Shown here in pieces: positions 1 through 34,640 of a DNA stretch of 64,000 bases (position 1 is the stretch's first letter; every line of letters starts with the position of its first letter). The notes below the pieces were generated by a model. That model did not search any database and was not told the origin of the DNA. It saw only the letters and a list, made by a program, of their open reading frames with translations. The stretch is from positions 6,128,157 through 6,192,156 of the forward strand of contig CM050676.1 in the NCBI GenBank assembly GCA_027574665.1, written 5' to 3'. A program made the translations under genes and the position numbers. This DNA is from Rhynochetos jubatus (Eukaryota; Chordata; Aves; Eurypygiformes; Rhynochetidae).

Positions 1-22372
<22,372 letters not shown>

Positions 22373-22379
22373 GGTCACC

Positions 22380-23864
22380 CTCAGCCGCCCAGGTGATGCC
22401 CCTTGGAGCAGCTCCTGGCCGCACTCATCGCCCCAGGCACTGCTGCACGGCCAGACCCCTGCCCTTTGCTGGAGCCAAGCACGATGGCAGCTAATCCCTG
22501 GGACGAAAGGCTTCAGGGCTATTTGAGAGCCTTTCCCGTAATGGAACGTGACGTCTTCAACTGGTTAATCTAGGCTTGGCATCCGGCCGGTCCCAGTGCT
22601 GGTGCCAAACTCTCCACCCCTGGGATCAGGGCCACGTGCTGCAGGCTGAGAGCAGGGATTCAGCCCCAGAACTCCCCATCACAGTTCCTGATCCAAGAGG
22701 ATCTGGATCCTGCCACTGGAGACTGCCACAGGATTTGTGCTCTCACCAGCTGTGAGTGCACCCCCTTCCTACCCCACATCTGTAGGGGCGTCATGAGGGC
22801 AAAGCTTGCAAAGGAAGACTGTTTCCCTGTTAACTGAAGAATTTCCTGTGGTAATCTGCACAGACCATCAGCCCAAGGCACTGATGGATGATGCTGCATA
22901 TACCCACAGGAATATCTACCCCAACATATCCAGCCCCCTGCCAGCTCTGCAGGGAAGCTGCCCCAAGGCCATGGGATGCTGCTGGGATGCCTGTCAATCA
23001 TCATCACTGCCCACAATATTTTAGAGTATTTCTATGTTCAGTTGACCTTGGCTCAAGCCAGGAGTCTCACTGGGGCAGGAGAGCAGTGCAGAAGGCTAAG
23101 GACAGGGTGGGTGGGTTTAGGGACACAGCACTGTTCTCAGGCTGAAGGTCTCTGGGAATGGGGAAATACTAAAACCTCTCCAAGTTACAACCTCTCTGGC
23201 CCAGGTGTTAAGACACGCCCCCAAATAGAACCATGAGACCCTCTCAAACCATTGCTGTATTTTACACAGAGAAAACAAAGCCATGGAGAAGGCCTGACTT
23301 GAGATCCATTGGAGTGCCCAGCCCCTGTGGGACAGGGTGCTTGCAGCCCCACAGTGTGCTGAATGGCCTGGCTGCAGTTTTAGCAGGGACACGGTGGCTT
23401 TTGCAGGCTATCTCAGAGGAAGCGGAGCTCCTTCCAAAGCAGGAGTGTGACATACTGTGCTTTCCATGTTTCGGCCCTTGGGGAGGTCTCTGTTAGTGCT
23501 GTCTTGTGCCTTTGGCTTCAGCATGACTCGCTCAACCTGCCAAGCAGAATTAGATAAAATGTTTGCTCATCGACACAGCTAAAATACAGTTGTCTCTATT
23601 CAGGCCCATCTTCAGAGCCATATCTGAACTGGGAGATGAAATTTGCATGCTGGGAGTGAGCAACTGCTTGGGAAAGGGCATCCCAAGTTGTCTGAGTGAT
23701 CAGGGATATCTCAAAGGACATTGAAGGGTCCCTGGGGCTGGTGGCAAGCGGAAGGAGCAAGCTGAGGAGAGAAAGAGTGTGGTGAAGTCCAAATAATTGG
23801 GAATGGAGGAACATGAAGACCTGTGGTCAACTGAGAGAAAGGGAGGGATGTCCCAGAGAGAGGG
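22380..23864. other. Upstream region of the SLC1A-like gene, no gene seen
   Basis: This should contain the promoter and 5' UTR of the SLC1A-like gene and the 3' flank of PRAM1. No splice-compatible coding exon, TATA box at a convincing distance, or repeat was recognised. Confidence 0.35.
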
Positions 23865-24452
23865 TGTGCTGGTTTTGGCTGGGATAGTTTATTCTGTTCA
23901 GAGCAGATGGTATGGGGCTGTGTTTTGGATTTGTGCTGAAAGCAGCATTGATAGTACAGGGATGTTTCAGTCACTGCTGAGCAGTGCTTGCACAGAGTGA
24001 AGGCCTTCTCTGCTCCTCAGCCCATCCCACCAGCAAGGAGGCTGGGGGTGCACAGGAAGTTGGGAGAGGACACAGAGGGGACAGCTGAACCCAACTGACC
24101 AAAGGGATATTCCAGACCATGTGACATGGTCAGTATGTAAACTTGGGGAAGAAGAAGGAATGGGGGGATGTTTGGAGTGACGGCATTTGTCTTCCCAAGT
24201 CACTGTTACGCATGGTGGAGCCTTGCTTTCCTGGTGATGGCTGGACACCTGCCTGCCCAGGGGAAGTGGTGAATCAATTCCTGCTTTTGCTTTGTTTGCA
24301 TGTGTGGCTTTTGCTTTGCCTGTTAAACTGTCTTTATCTGCACCCACAAGTTTTCTCACTTTTACCCTGGAGATTCTTTCCCACCATCCCACTGAGGGGG
24401 AGTGAGCAAGCTGCTGTGTGGTGCTTAGTTGCTGACGGGTTAAACTATAACA
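23865..24452 (+). repeat. Solo LTR of an avian ERV
   Basis: It begins TGTGCTGGTTTTGGCTGGG and ends GGGTTAAACTATAACA, the ends of a very common avian endogenous retroviral LTR family. Typical internal landmarks are present: the AAGGGATATTCCA block and the polyadenylation-side segment with AAACTGTCTTTATCT. No internal retroviral sequence adjoins it, so it is a solo LTR. The 5-bp flanks (GAGGG and GAGAC) match only in part. Confidence 0.85.
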
Positions 24453-24599
24453 GAGACAGAGGAATCACAGGGAAGGGAGAGAGGGAATGTGGTGAAACAA
24501 CAAGGGGACAGGAGGCCCCAGAGCTGGCATGGAGATTGCTGCTGCCTGCCAATGCCACAGAGGCGAAGGGGCTCCGCAGCAGCAGTTCACTGCACCTAC

Positions 24600-27500
24600 C
24601 GTAAATCTCAACATCATCATAGATGTCAGCATCCCTGCAAAGAAAAAGATGGTGTTGTAAGCAGTCTGGTCTCCCATGTCCCCACCACCTCCCAGCCTGA
24701 GGCAAAGGCTAGCTCCTGCTGCCACATCTGTCCCATCTCTCCTAACAGGTCTACAGGCTCTGGTGTCCACCATGCAGCCTCCTCCCAGCCTCATGCTCTC
24801 CCTGCTGAGACAGGACCCTCTGGCACGGGGTGAGCATGGCTCTGGCCCCCCTCGCATTGTGAATGGACAGTGGCCCCATCCCAGGCTGCCGGGAGCCGCA
24901 AGCCTGTCACACCATGTCACCATCTGAACAGTGTCTGGGCAGGTGTCAGGTGAGAGATCACAGCTTGGGGAGGGCTCACAGCACCCCAGAAAGCTGCTCC
25001 CAGTGCCAGAACCCCTCCTGACACCAGAAATGGCAGATTCCACCCCCAAGGTAACTAGCCCGTGTTATGGTCACTGCTTGGGCTGGATGGTTTTGAGCTG
25101 GTACCCAACGGCCAGGGCTGGTTCAGTGCTGGCACTCGCGGGGCAATTGCTACAGCTCATGGAGTGGGGAGGAAGGGGCTGGGGAAGAGGTACTCACAGG
25201 TGTAGCATAACGGCCCGGGGCACGTAGCCGTCTGTAAGAGAGGGAGGAAGAGCATGTCAGGTTGTGCCAGGAGCTGGGGCATGAGCGAGGTCTCATGCCA
25301 GCACCTGCCCTGCCCAGGATAGGCAGGGGTTAGCAACATCTCACATCCCCAGGGAGAGCTGCAGCAAGGAGAATCCCAGCTCTGGGAAGCTGACCCGGAG
25401 CCTTGGGAGGAACCTGCTTGGAGCAATGCAGAGAAGGCTCATGCCACGCTGGGTGGCAGCTGGCTGGGAAGAGCCTGATCCCCATCTCTCTGCCTGGGGC
25501 ATCCGCAGCCCATTTCACCTGAGCATCCTTCGGTGCAAACCTGACTTGTGGAGTCCGTGCCTATGGCAAAGCCTGATGTGCTGGGCTGGTGGCTGAGAGC
25601 CTCCACGGAAAGCAGAGACAAACCCAGCTAATAGTAGAAATGCTGCGGCTGAGCATGAGGAAGAGCAGGACATTTGTGCAAAGAGAAGCGGGAACATTTG
25701 AGACAGGGCACATGACAGGTCTGTCTAACAGCAGGGGGATGTCTCCTGCTGCCTACTGGGGTGTGTGCGCATGAAGAAACTTGGTGCCAAACCTTTGTAT
25801 GCTGTGATCCCCGCTGCGGGCCCTCAGCCCCCACAGACTTACACCTCCTCTGGCTGTTTCGGCAAAGGATTTGCTCCTGATTTGTAAACTGAATGACATC
25901 AAGAATTTCTCCTCGTCTCAGTGGCAGGTTCTTCCCTCCACCCCTCTTCTCCATTGCTGCCGGGTCGACCATCATCTGAGTCAGGACATTGATGCTTCCT
26001 TCGAACTAAAACACAACAGCAGTGCTGCAGCTCGGCAGCCACCCCAGGGGAGCGTGAGCTGGGCAGCTCCAACTGCTCTCCCTTCTTGGATGAAGCACAT
26101 CCCTCTGTAGCCAAATGGCCTATGGGACTGATCTGATCTGGGGATGTTTCAGTGGGGAACAGGGCAAGTATGACGTGTATCACCTGGTCTCTGCAGAGCA
26201 CAGCTTCTCTCTGCCATTGCGTTGTGCCCTTCCTGGGAGGTGAAGGGGGAGCTTAGAGGGATAAATAATTGCTTATTTCTGCTCACCTTGAATTTCTTTT
26301 GAAACTCCCTGTCTGCCTTGTCTTCCTTCTTGCATTCCTTGAGTGTCATTGGCTTCATCTTCTGTGGGACTTGGGCTTCTCTGCAGAGTCGTTGCGAGTC
26401 ATGGGAAAGCTCAGGTAACCCTATGCTCTGCTCCCTCCCTTCCCCTTCTCCCCCACCCAGCTGCTGCCCCATCGCATTTCCCTGCACCAGCATCCCCCAG
26501 TGCCCAAAGATGACTCCCTCCAGGGCTGCTGGGGCTCTGGGGTCAGGTTTAAACCTGTCACTTGTGCTCTTCACCATGGATGTTTCTATCGCAAGCCCAG
26601 CAGAGACCATTAAACCGCCAGCTTTGTCAAAGCAGCAAGGAGCCCTGGATGTTCTGGGATCCATAGAAAAAGTAAATACCCCTGTTACCTCTGTGCAGCT
26701 GCCCGCAAGGCAACCCTGTTAGAGGCTCGACCAGCATCTCCACCTGTAAACCCAAACCCCGGGAGAGGTGCTGCCATGAGGCTGCTGTAAGGTGCAGGCA
26801 CCCACTGAGACAGAACACAAGTCTGAAACAGTGGCAAGAGCTTTCTCCTCCTGGGATCCTGAGGCTGCTCCTTGAGCACACAGGGCTCAGGGTTTCCCCC
26901 CCGCCTTTACAAGGCATCAGAGAAACCCATTGCCCTCGCGTGCACGGGAGCAGCAGGCTCAGGGCAGGCTCCGCTGCTGCCCATGGCTCACGGGGGCCTT
27001 GAGGCTCTTGAAGCTGCAGCACTCACCCCAACCAAGCAGCACAGCCCCTCCTATACCCACCTCCTCCAGTGCGGGGATGTGCTGGTGGCCGGGACACAGA
27101 GGGCGGCAGAAAGCCCTGGCCTCTCCTGAGCTGTCCAATGGGCTCTACATCATCGTATATCTCATCTTCATTCCTGCAACGAGGCAGACAGTGGTTAGGA
27201 AGCCCTGTTGCAGTGACAGCACTGGGGACCAAGGGCAGGACCAAGGCTGCCAGAAGGAGGGTGGGCAACAGGCAGTTGGGCTGCCTGTGGGTTGGCCCTG
27301 GGTCAGGGGCAGAGGGGGCAGCAGCTCTGTGTCACATGCCAGCAGCTCCTTGCAAGGCTCAGCAACGCAGCGCAGCAGCCTGGGGTGCAAGAGATGGGCA
27401 GTGGGGTGTGATGGCAGCAGCCAGACCCATGCAGTAATGCAGCCCATGAAGGATGGTGCTTTGAACCACAGGAGCTGCCTGCACAAGGTGCCATTCCATG

Positions 27501-30500
27501 CTGGGCTCCAGGAGCAGGCAGGAAAATGCAAGGACCCTCTAGCTGTTTCCTCTCGTGTCATTCTCACTGGGTTGAGACAGTCTGGAAGCCACCTAGAAAG
27601 GAAGCACTGCTTTGGTCCTTACCCCATTACACTTGGAGCATCCTGCAGTGGCAACTGCACTGGGGCTGACATCACGTAGCCTGGTTTCAGGTAACCTAAG
27701 GCAAAAAGAGGAATGGGAGGGAGCAGCAAGGGATTATTTCACATTTTCTCCTTGACTCCATCACCCACCAAGAGGATCTGAGCCTCCCTGGGCTGGATTT
27801 AGTGCACAGGGATGTGGGGAGATAAAACTGGCTGCACATTTGGATCTGGTAAGGATTTTTTACTCCATGGCCAATCTGGGGATTTTCTTTCTTTCCCAGC
27901 ATGCTGGAGCACAGCTCACTGGGGAGATTTAACATGTATTTTCTTATTCTTATGTCCCTCATGTTACTTTCTCCCTGGACAAGTGACAAAAGGGAAGAAG
28001 CCAAAATGAGTATTTTGAGTGCAATGAAAACCCTAAACTCCAGATTTGTGCCAGAGTCACGGCAAGTCCTGGATATCTCCATGTACTCAGGAGCATCATC
28101 AGGCAGAACATACTGCTGCATCCATGTGATCACTGGCATTCCTAAATCCCTGCTAAGATCCCCTTGTTTTTATCACCAGCCTCAGAGCTGTCACCACCCT
28201 GGTCAACAAGACCAACCAACAGCTGTCACAAAGATCCGTGGAACAACATCACAGCTTTGCTGGGTTATTGTACCAACTAATGCGCAATCATATACCAGGC
28301 TATAAAAATTGTAAGATTGCCCTAAAAATTAACAAAAATAACCAAATCAGGGTGGGGGTGTAATTCTAGGTGTTCAAACTTGCCTCATTCATTACCTATG
28401 AGACAAATAAATAGGTGAAAACTGGTGGTTTGTACGACATGCAGAGACCACTTCCTCCTCTGCCAGGACCACTGAGCCCAGTCTCAGTGGGTGAACATCT
28501 CCCAGCACAGTGGCACAGCCGGGCTTGAGAAAGGCCTCCGAGTGCTAATACATTAATGACATAATAATAAACAGGCTTGGATTTGCAGTTCTCATAGAAA
28601 AGGAAGCAAGGCTCTAATCTCAGAGTTGCCCTCTACCCCACAGCTATGGCATGAGCTGGTTAACAAGGAACCACCCTTTAAACAGGGTGTCAAACAAGAA
28701 CTTAGAGGAGTTGAGAAAGAAAGAGGGTTTGAAACAAGTTTCATCACCCAGGGTGGATTAACAGAGTGGCAGCTGTTAGCAACCAACAAATCTGCCTAGA
28801 TCTGGAAGGCCACCGTGGAGTGGGACAGGGCTCATGTCACGTGGAGAACCACCACATCCAAAAGGCATCAAGCCCTGCACCCCACAGATGGAGGTAAGGA
28901 GGGCACACCAAGCCAGCACCATAGCCCCAGTGGCCACAGCTCTGGTTGTGCCTGGGGGGTCTCAGCAGCTCACTCAGGCTTGGAGGTAGATGGTGTTGCA
29001 GGCAATGTGCTACCACTTCAGAGAGCCTCTGCCCCCTGGCCAAAGGGTGTGTCAGTGTTTCTTGCCCATGGGATGGAGCCCAGCTTTGCTTCCCACCAGT
29101 CAGGCTTGTCTGCTCTTACAGCCACACAAGGGTGGACAGGTTGGGAAGGACTCTCTGGAGTGTCATCCAACCTCCTGCTCAGAGCAGGGCTGGCCTCAGA
29201 GCTAGAGCAGGTTGTTTAGGCCTCATCCAGGTGACAACCGAGTATCTCCAAGGATGGCAATACCCGTCTCCCTTGTGCCTGCCACAGAGCTGCACTGCTT
29301 TCACAGGAAAGAAACTTCCAACATCTAACTGGAATTTCCCCTATTCCTGCTCATGCCCATTGCCTCTGGTTCTGCTCCTGGACATCAGACATCACTGGGA
29401 AGAATCCGGCTCCATCTTCTCCTCCCACCTGGGTCTCAGCCTCTCTTTCCCCATATGCTCCAGCCCCCAACCATCTTAGTGCCCTGCACTGGGCTCACTC
29501 CAGTTTGTCAGCATCCCTCACATTACTTACTTCAACACTACTCCCAACAAGCACTCTGGAGCCTCATACCTGTCCCTAGTCAGGGACAGGGCACTTAGTC
29601 CCCTTTGTTCCTTCACCTCCTGTTCTTCTCTCTCATTCCTTTCTGCATGCTCTGCTTATAGAAGCCCCTTTCCCATTATGAGCCCTCACCTCTCCATCAG
29701 TCCCCCCAGTATTTTCACCTCCCAGGAGCTCCAGACACTGGCTGGGGAGCTTTTCCTTCCTGAACAAGCAGCTGCCTTCCCTGAGGGACTTACTTGCAGG
29801 TGCCTGGCCATACCTGGTTTAGCCCTTCTTGGTGGCTCCATGGCAGGACAGATGGGCGTCCCAGGACATGCAGCCACACTGAACTTCTCCAGATCCACAA
29901 CAGGAGGGCGCCTGGGCTTGGCCGGCCTCACTCCCAGTGCCATGATGTGTGGCAAAGGTTTTCTTCGAGGCCAAGCTGGGTGCTCTGTCCCATGGGGGCT
30001 TCCCGCAGTGTCCAGGGGGGCTGCAACAGCTGCACCTTTGGCAGGAGCCACTGTAGCACTCTTGTCTTTGGTGGGTGGCCATGTCTGCTGGGCTGGGTTT
30101 CTTTGGGGAGGACTGGAGGTGGATCCCACCTCCTTGCCCAATGCATCTTTCCCTCCTGGCTTTGTAGGGACTGGGTGGCAGCTGGTGTCTTGAGCAATCC
30201 CCTTCTTCAGTCGCACCATCCATCCCGGGGTCTCACAGATGGGATGAGGAGGCGAATGCTCTCCCACACTCTGACCTTTACTGTGAGATGGAGAAGCCCT
30301 GCTGAAGTCCACCCTCCTGGTCCAGGGGGGCTCAGGAGGTGGCTCGCCCTTGGAGCCGGGTGCAGAGGTCTGTCCCGGCTCTGTTGCAGGGGATGCTGCA
30401 GAGCGACTCTGTGGCCAGCCACCCACTTCAGGAGGGTCTTTCCTGTTCCCTTGGAGCTTTGCCCGTAAGTGCCTTACCACAGCCTCTTTCCCCTCCAGAT

Positions 30501-30504
30501 GTGT
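24600..30504 (-). CDS. PRAM1: PRAM1 adaptor protein (5' and 3' coding ends unresolved)
   Basis: PRAM1 is a cytosolic adaptor of myeloid cells related to FYB/ADAP. Phase-consistent exons are 30504-29794 (237 codons, basic and proline-rich, with PAKPRRPPVVDLEKF), 27695-27623, 27173-27061 (DEIYDDVEP), 26378-26287 (ADREFQKKFK), 26005-25843, 25231-25198 and 24634-24600 (DADIYDDVEIY). Exons from 26378 onward form the helically extended SH3 domain, with RGGGKNLPLRRGEILDVI and GYVPRAVML. Exon 30504 ends in phase 0 and 27695 starts in phase 1. A small exon at 28115-28061 would bridge them, but its acceptor and donor are weak. Residues EGKEAVVRHLRAKL near the start resemble the first residues of FYB, so the start exon should be tiny and just upstream. 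The long KPP repeats of human PRAM1 are absent. Confidence 0.85.
29125..29620 (-). mobile_element. CR1 LINE fragment
   Basis: CR1-like sequence in minus orientation runs from GTCATCCAACCTCCTGCTC through the TTTCCCCTATTCCTGCTC and ATCACTGGGAAGA segments. It is diverged and 5'-truncated, in an intron of PRAM1. Confidence 0.7.
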
Positions 30505-30892
30505 CTGCAACCATTAAAAAAAGCTCCAGTTAAAACACCATGGAGGGAAACGAGTCAAAGAGCCCTCTGGGGAATTCAATTTCTCTTCAACATGGCCTGA
30601 CACTAGACCTCCCCCATGAAATGTGTTCTTGGCTCAAAGTGGTCCTGGTACAACACTGACCTGCACCCGATGGGAACAGGGTGGCATTTCACAGGGTCTT
30701 TTGATCTGATCCACCCTTCATCCACTACCAGGGACAATCAAAGCAGAGGGGTGGGGTGGGGGGTTAGACCCTACTAGCAGAAAAACTGAGGGCAGAATCT
30801 GAGTTCTGAGATTGCCCAGGGCTCAGATGGGAGCAACCTGCCTTGCCCTGCTCCTGGTTTCTGTGAAGTCCATGGTGAACCCAGGCCTGTCA

Positions 30893-30950
30893 TGGAATTA
30901 TACAATCATTTACATTTGAAAAGACCTCTACGACCATCCAGCTGGGTGGG
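30893..30950 (-). mobile_element. Short CR1 remnant
   Basis: GAATTATACAATCATTTACA followed by AAAAGACCTCTACGACCATC resembles the extreme 3' end of CR1 in minus orientation. Only about 50 bases remain. Confidence 0.5.
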
Positions 30951-33330
30951 AGTTGGTGGGACAGACCACACAGAGCTGCCAGCATCCCTCACCAGAGGAA
31001 AACCCAGGATGGCACTGCTGAAACTCATCCTGTCAAAGCCTGCGTGCAAAAAGAGGCCAAAGAGGCAGCAGATCTGCCCTACTTTTCTGACCAGTGTGTT
31101 TCCTGTGCAGCTCACATCGTGCACATGTGAACTGGGACACGCCAGCCCCAGCACAGAGCTGCCCACAGCTTTCTGAATGACCAAAAGCACCTTCCTCTGA
31201 AGCCTCCAGAGAAAGGCTGCCAGGAGGAGTCTGGATGACTTTCGGAATAAAAAAGTATGGCACAAAGGTCAGGTGGGATGGGAACACATTTTTCCTAAGC
31301 TTCTCAGATGGACCTTAATGAGAGGGGAGGCATTATCTTGCCCTCCCTATCTTTCTCCCGCCCCCTTGTTCCCAAACTGCAGTGTCCCTTTGCACCGGAG
31401 CTGGCTGCTCCACTTGCTCTTGATGAGCCATAGGCTTTGATGTTAAGTTCTCCTCCCTCAGGGATTCCAGTTTGGGTTTGTGCTTGTGTATTTTTTTCTC
31501 TTTCATAACAGAAGGGCTAGTACGCAATGAAGCTAGTGCAATACTTGTAGACATAAGTGCTTAATAAGTGAAGTTCTCCTCATATCCCCAGGCAATCACC
31601 CCAACTTCCCCAGTAAACGCTGCACTCTGAGCGGTGCCTGTGGTAGAGTAGTGCAAATTTACTGTTTCCTGCACACAAGGCAGTGGAGCTTTCACCCAAA
31701 CTAGTGAAAAAAAGCAACTTTTTCCAGATTCCCAAACATACTGCTGAGATTTTTGGTACCTGAGTGATTCAGGGGTTTGTAACTATCAACTCTGGAGACA
31801 TTCCATGAGCTGGAACTTGCACAGAGCCCCCAGGTGTACCTGTGGGATACAGCACTGCTGCCACTGTGATCAGTTCCAGCTTTTTCAATACATTTCGCTG
31901 GCTGGTGCTCTCCTGGACTCAGTGGCAGAGTGTGGTCTACCTCTTTCACAGATTTTACATCAGCCTAACTTCACCCAGGAACTCTTGCACTCAGCCCAGG
32001 AACTGACCAGAGACCTGTGAAGCTCCGACCAGCTCAGATGTACAGGAGGACTTTGTCTTCCAGGAGGAGTGAGGGTCTCAGCAGGACCCAGCCCCTCACA
32101 AGGACACCACCAAGCTGGAGACTCAGCTCCTCTGTGTCCCCACACCCTGTCCCCAGGTCCAGTGCAGCTCAGGTCCAGTTCTTACTCACCATTTTCCATC
32201 AGCAGAAGCTTTCCTGCATGCTCGCCTCCTTTCTAAAGGCCACTGCAGGCATCCAAGCAGAAGGACTTGTGCAAGGTGAGCCTCTCCGAAGTCCCCCTTG
32301 TCTGAAACCAGAAACTCTTTCCTAATGGTTGGTGAGAAGCTGTGTGCAACAGCAGGAAGTCACTGCAGCCTGACGTTGAAACAGCATGACGAGGAGGAGG
32401 AGAAGGAGGAGCAGTTGCAGCTCTTAGTGCACCACTAGCTTGGACTCTGCTGCTGTTGGGAAGATGGAAGTCCACCAAGCCCTGCTGCCTATGGACAGTC
32501 TCACCCAGAAAAGAGCCTAGGGTTCAGGGAGCGATGCCAGGATGCGAGGGACAGGCTGCCACAAGGACCAGGGAGGTGGGTTGTGTTCTCATCTGATGGT
32601 GGCCAATGTGAACCCACGGCAGGTCAGGTCTTTGGAGCCCCGGGGGACCTACAGACAGTGGAGACAATTTGCAGAGCAACACCAGCATGGCCCCATGCAG
32701 CCACGCTCTGCAGGAGCGAAGGAGGGTTGGGATGAGGGCTGCGGCTTTCCAGCGTCTCCAAATCCAGGGCATGTTTCCTACGTTCAGGAGCCGAGCTCCA
32801 CTGGGAAGCAGGGGAAGTTCTCTGCACAGCGTGGTGCTGAGTTGGGCCATCTCTGTGTTGAAACGTTGTGGTTTCACAGTTTATTGCCTCAGAGGCAGGA
32901 AAGGTCTGAGAGGTTGAGTCAAGCCCTGTGGCAGGGACGCTCTTGTGGGCACTGATGTCCCTGCTCTGGGGTGGCGTGTGCCTCCACTCCTTTGGGAAGG
33001 TGTCCCAAGAGCAGTGCCCGTGGGGCTCCTGCCTGATAAGACAGCATGTCACGGATATGGGAAAAGCTGCAACGGCCACGTGTTGGCCACGGGTGGTGGC
33101 CCCGGGGTCCGGTGGAGGGTGGTGGGTGCCTACGGTGGGCACTGGAGGTTAATCCCATCAGCAGGATGTGGGACAGAGAGGGGGGTGTCAGGAGGTCACA
33201 CCGGCGCAACAGAGAGCCAACGTGGGGGCACAGGGCCAGTGGCCTGCAGTGGCAGCCACCTCCTCAGAGAAGGGGGTCCCCATTACCACCTGTCCCACTG
33301 CTCCAGTGCCGCTGCCACGGGGCGAAGGAG
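30951..33330. other. Region between PRAM1 and POLE4
   Basis: The first exon and promoter of PRAM1 should lie here. An ATG with a canonical donor occurs on the minus strand at 32199-32190 (ATGGAAAATG then GTGAGT), but its phase does not fit the next exon. ATG 30873 with a weak donor at 30838 does fit. I could not choose between them. Nothing else was recognised. Confidence 0.35.
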
Positions 33331-33539
33331 GCCGAAACGCCGTGTCTGGGAGACAAGGGGTGACAGGGCGGCCTCAAAGGTCACCTTCGAGGACAGGGAT
33401 GATGGGGAGCTCACGGCCTCGAGGGGGGTGGGGTGACGAGGCGGAAGGGCTGTGTTTAGGGGAGGATGAGGGTGACTGGAAGCCTAAGGCTCGTGTGGGG
33501 GTGGTGGGGGTGACGGAGAGCTCAAGGCCCGTGGGGGAC

Positions 33540-34640
33540 AGAGGGCTGAGGCCCCTGGCTCTGCAGGCAGCCCCGCTCCCGACACGGCCGCTCCGCGGGC
33601 TGCGGGCCCCGGCGGGCCGAGATTCCACGCCTCCCGCCCGCTCCGCGGGGCCGGGTCGGGCCCTCCCCCGTTCGGCCGCCCCCGTCCCCACCTCGCGGCG
33701 GCCCCGCGCAGGCGCGGCCCTGGGCACGGGATGGCGGCCGTAGCAGGGGCAGTGCCGGGGCCGGTGGCAGGCGCGGAGGCAGCGGGGCCGGGGGAGGAGG
33801 TGGCGGGTGCGGGACCGCCGTGCCCGGGGCCAGCTCGGTTGGCCCGGCTTCCGCTGGCGCGGGTGAAGGCGCTGGTGAAGGCGGACCCCGACGTCAGCCT
33901 GGCCAGCCAGGAAGCTGTTTTCGTCCTGGCGCGGGCCACGGTGAGGGGCGGCGGCCGCACTCGGGTGGCGCGGGGGGCCCGGCGGCCTGTGGGGCAGCTG
34001 GCCTGGCTGGGGGGCCGCCCCCGCCGCGCTGCTGCAGACCCGGGTTCCCGGGCTGAGGGAGTCGGCAGGGCCGCACTAGGCCGGCCGCTGGAGGCCCTGG
34101 GGACGGCCGCCCCCGGCGCTGCGTTCCGCTCGTGCGGGGCGTGGAGCCGCTCGCTTGGCATTTTGTACGAGGCTCTTTCCTGGAGGGTCCGAGGGGTTTT
34201 CTCTGCCCACTCTCCCAGCCGGTCAGCAGGCAGAGCTGCCGCGGGCGGCGAGGGTGGCTGCATGCCGAGCTCTCCCGGCGTCCAGCGGGACGTCAGCTCC
34301 TGTCCTCGCCCTGCCGCCCGTCGATCCACCCGGACCCCTGGGCGGCGGCGGAGCGGGTGCCGGGTGTGCTGCCGCGTGGGGAGGCGCCGCCGGCCGTGCT
34401 GCCCGCAGGCTGCGCGTCTCCCTCGGCGGGGCTGCGCGGCGGCGGGAGGAACGAACACCCGCGGTTGCCGCCGTCCCCGCAGCGCGAACGCGGCAGCGGG
34501 AGCCTGCTCTCGGCTGGGCAGCTTCCCACGGGCGCTGTATTCCGGGCTGCGGCGGGGAAGTGCTGGGGCTTTGTGTCCACCAGCCGGCCCTGTGCCCGCT
34601 CGGGTGGATCCAGCTCCTCCTGAACGCTTAGGGTTTGCGA
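33540..34640. promoter_or_regulatory. CpG island over the POLE4 start
   Basis: This is a strongly G+C- and CpG-rich block of about 1.1 kb around the first POLE4 exon, typical of a housekeeping promoter without a TATA box. The long open frames seen on both strands here are composition artefacts. Confidence 0.8.
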
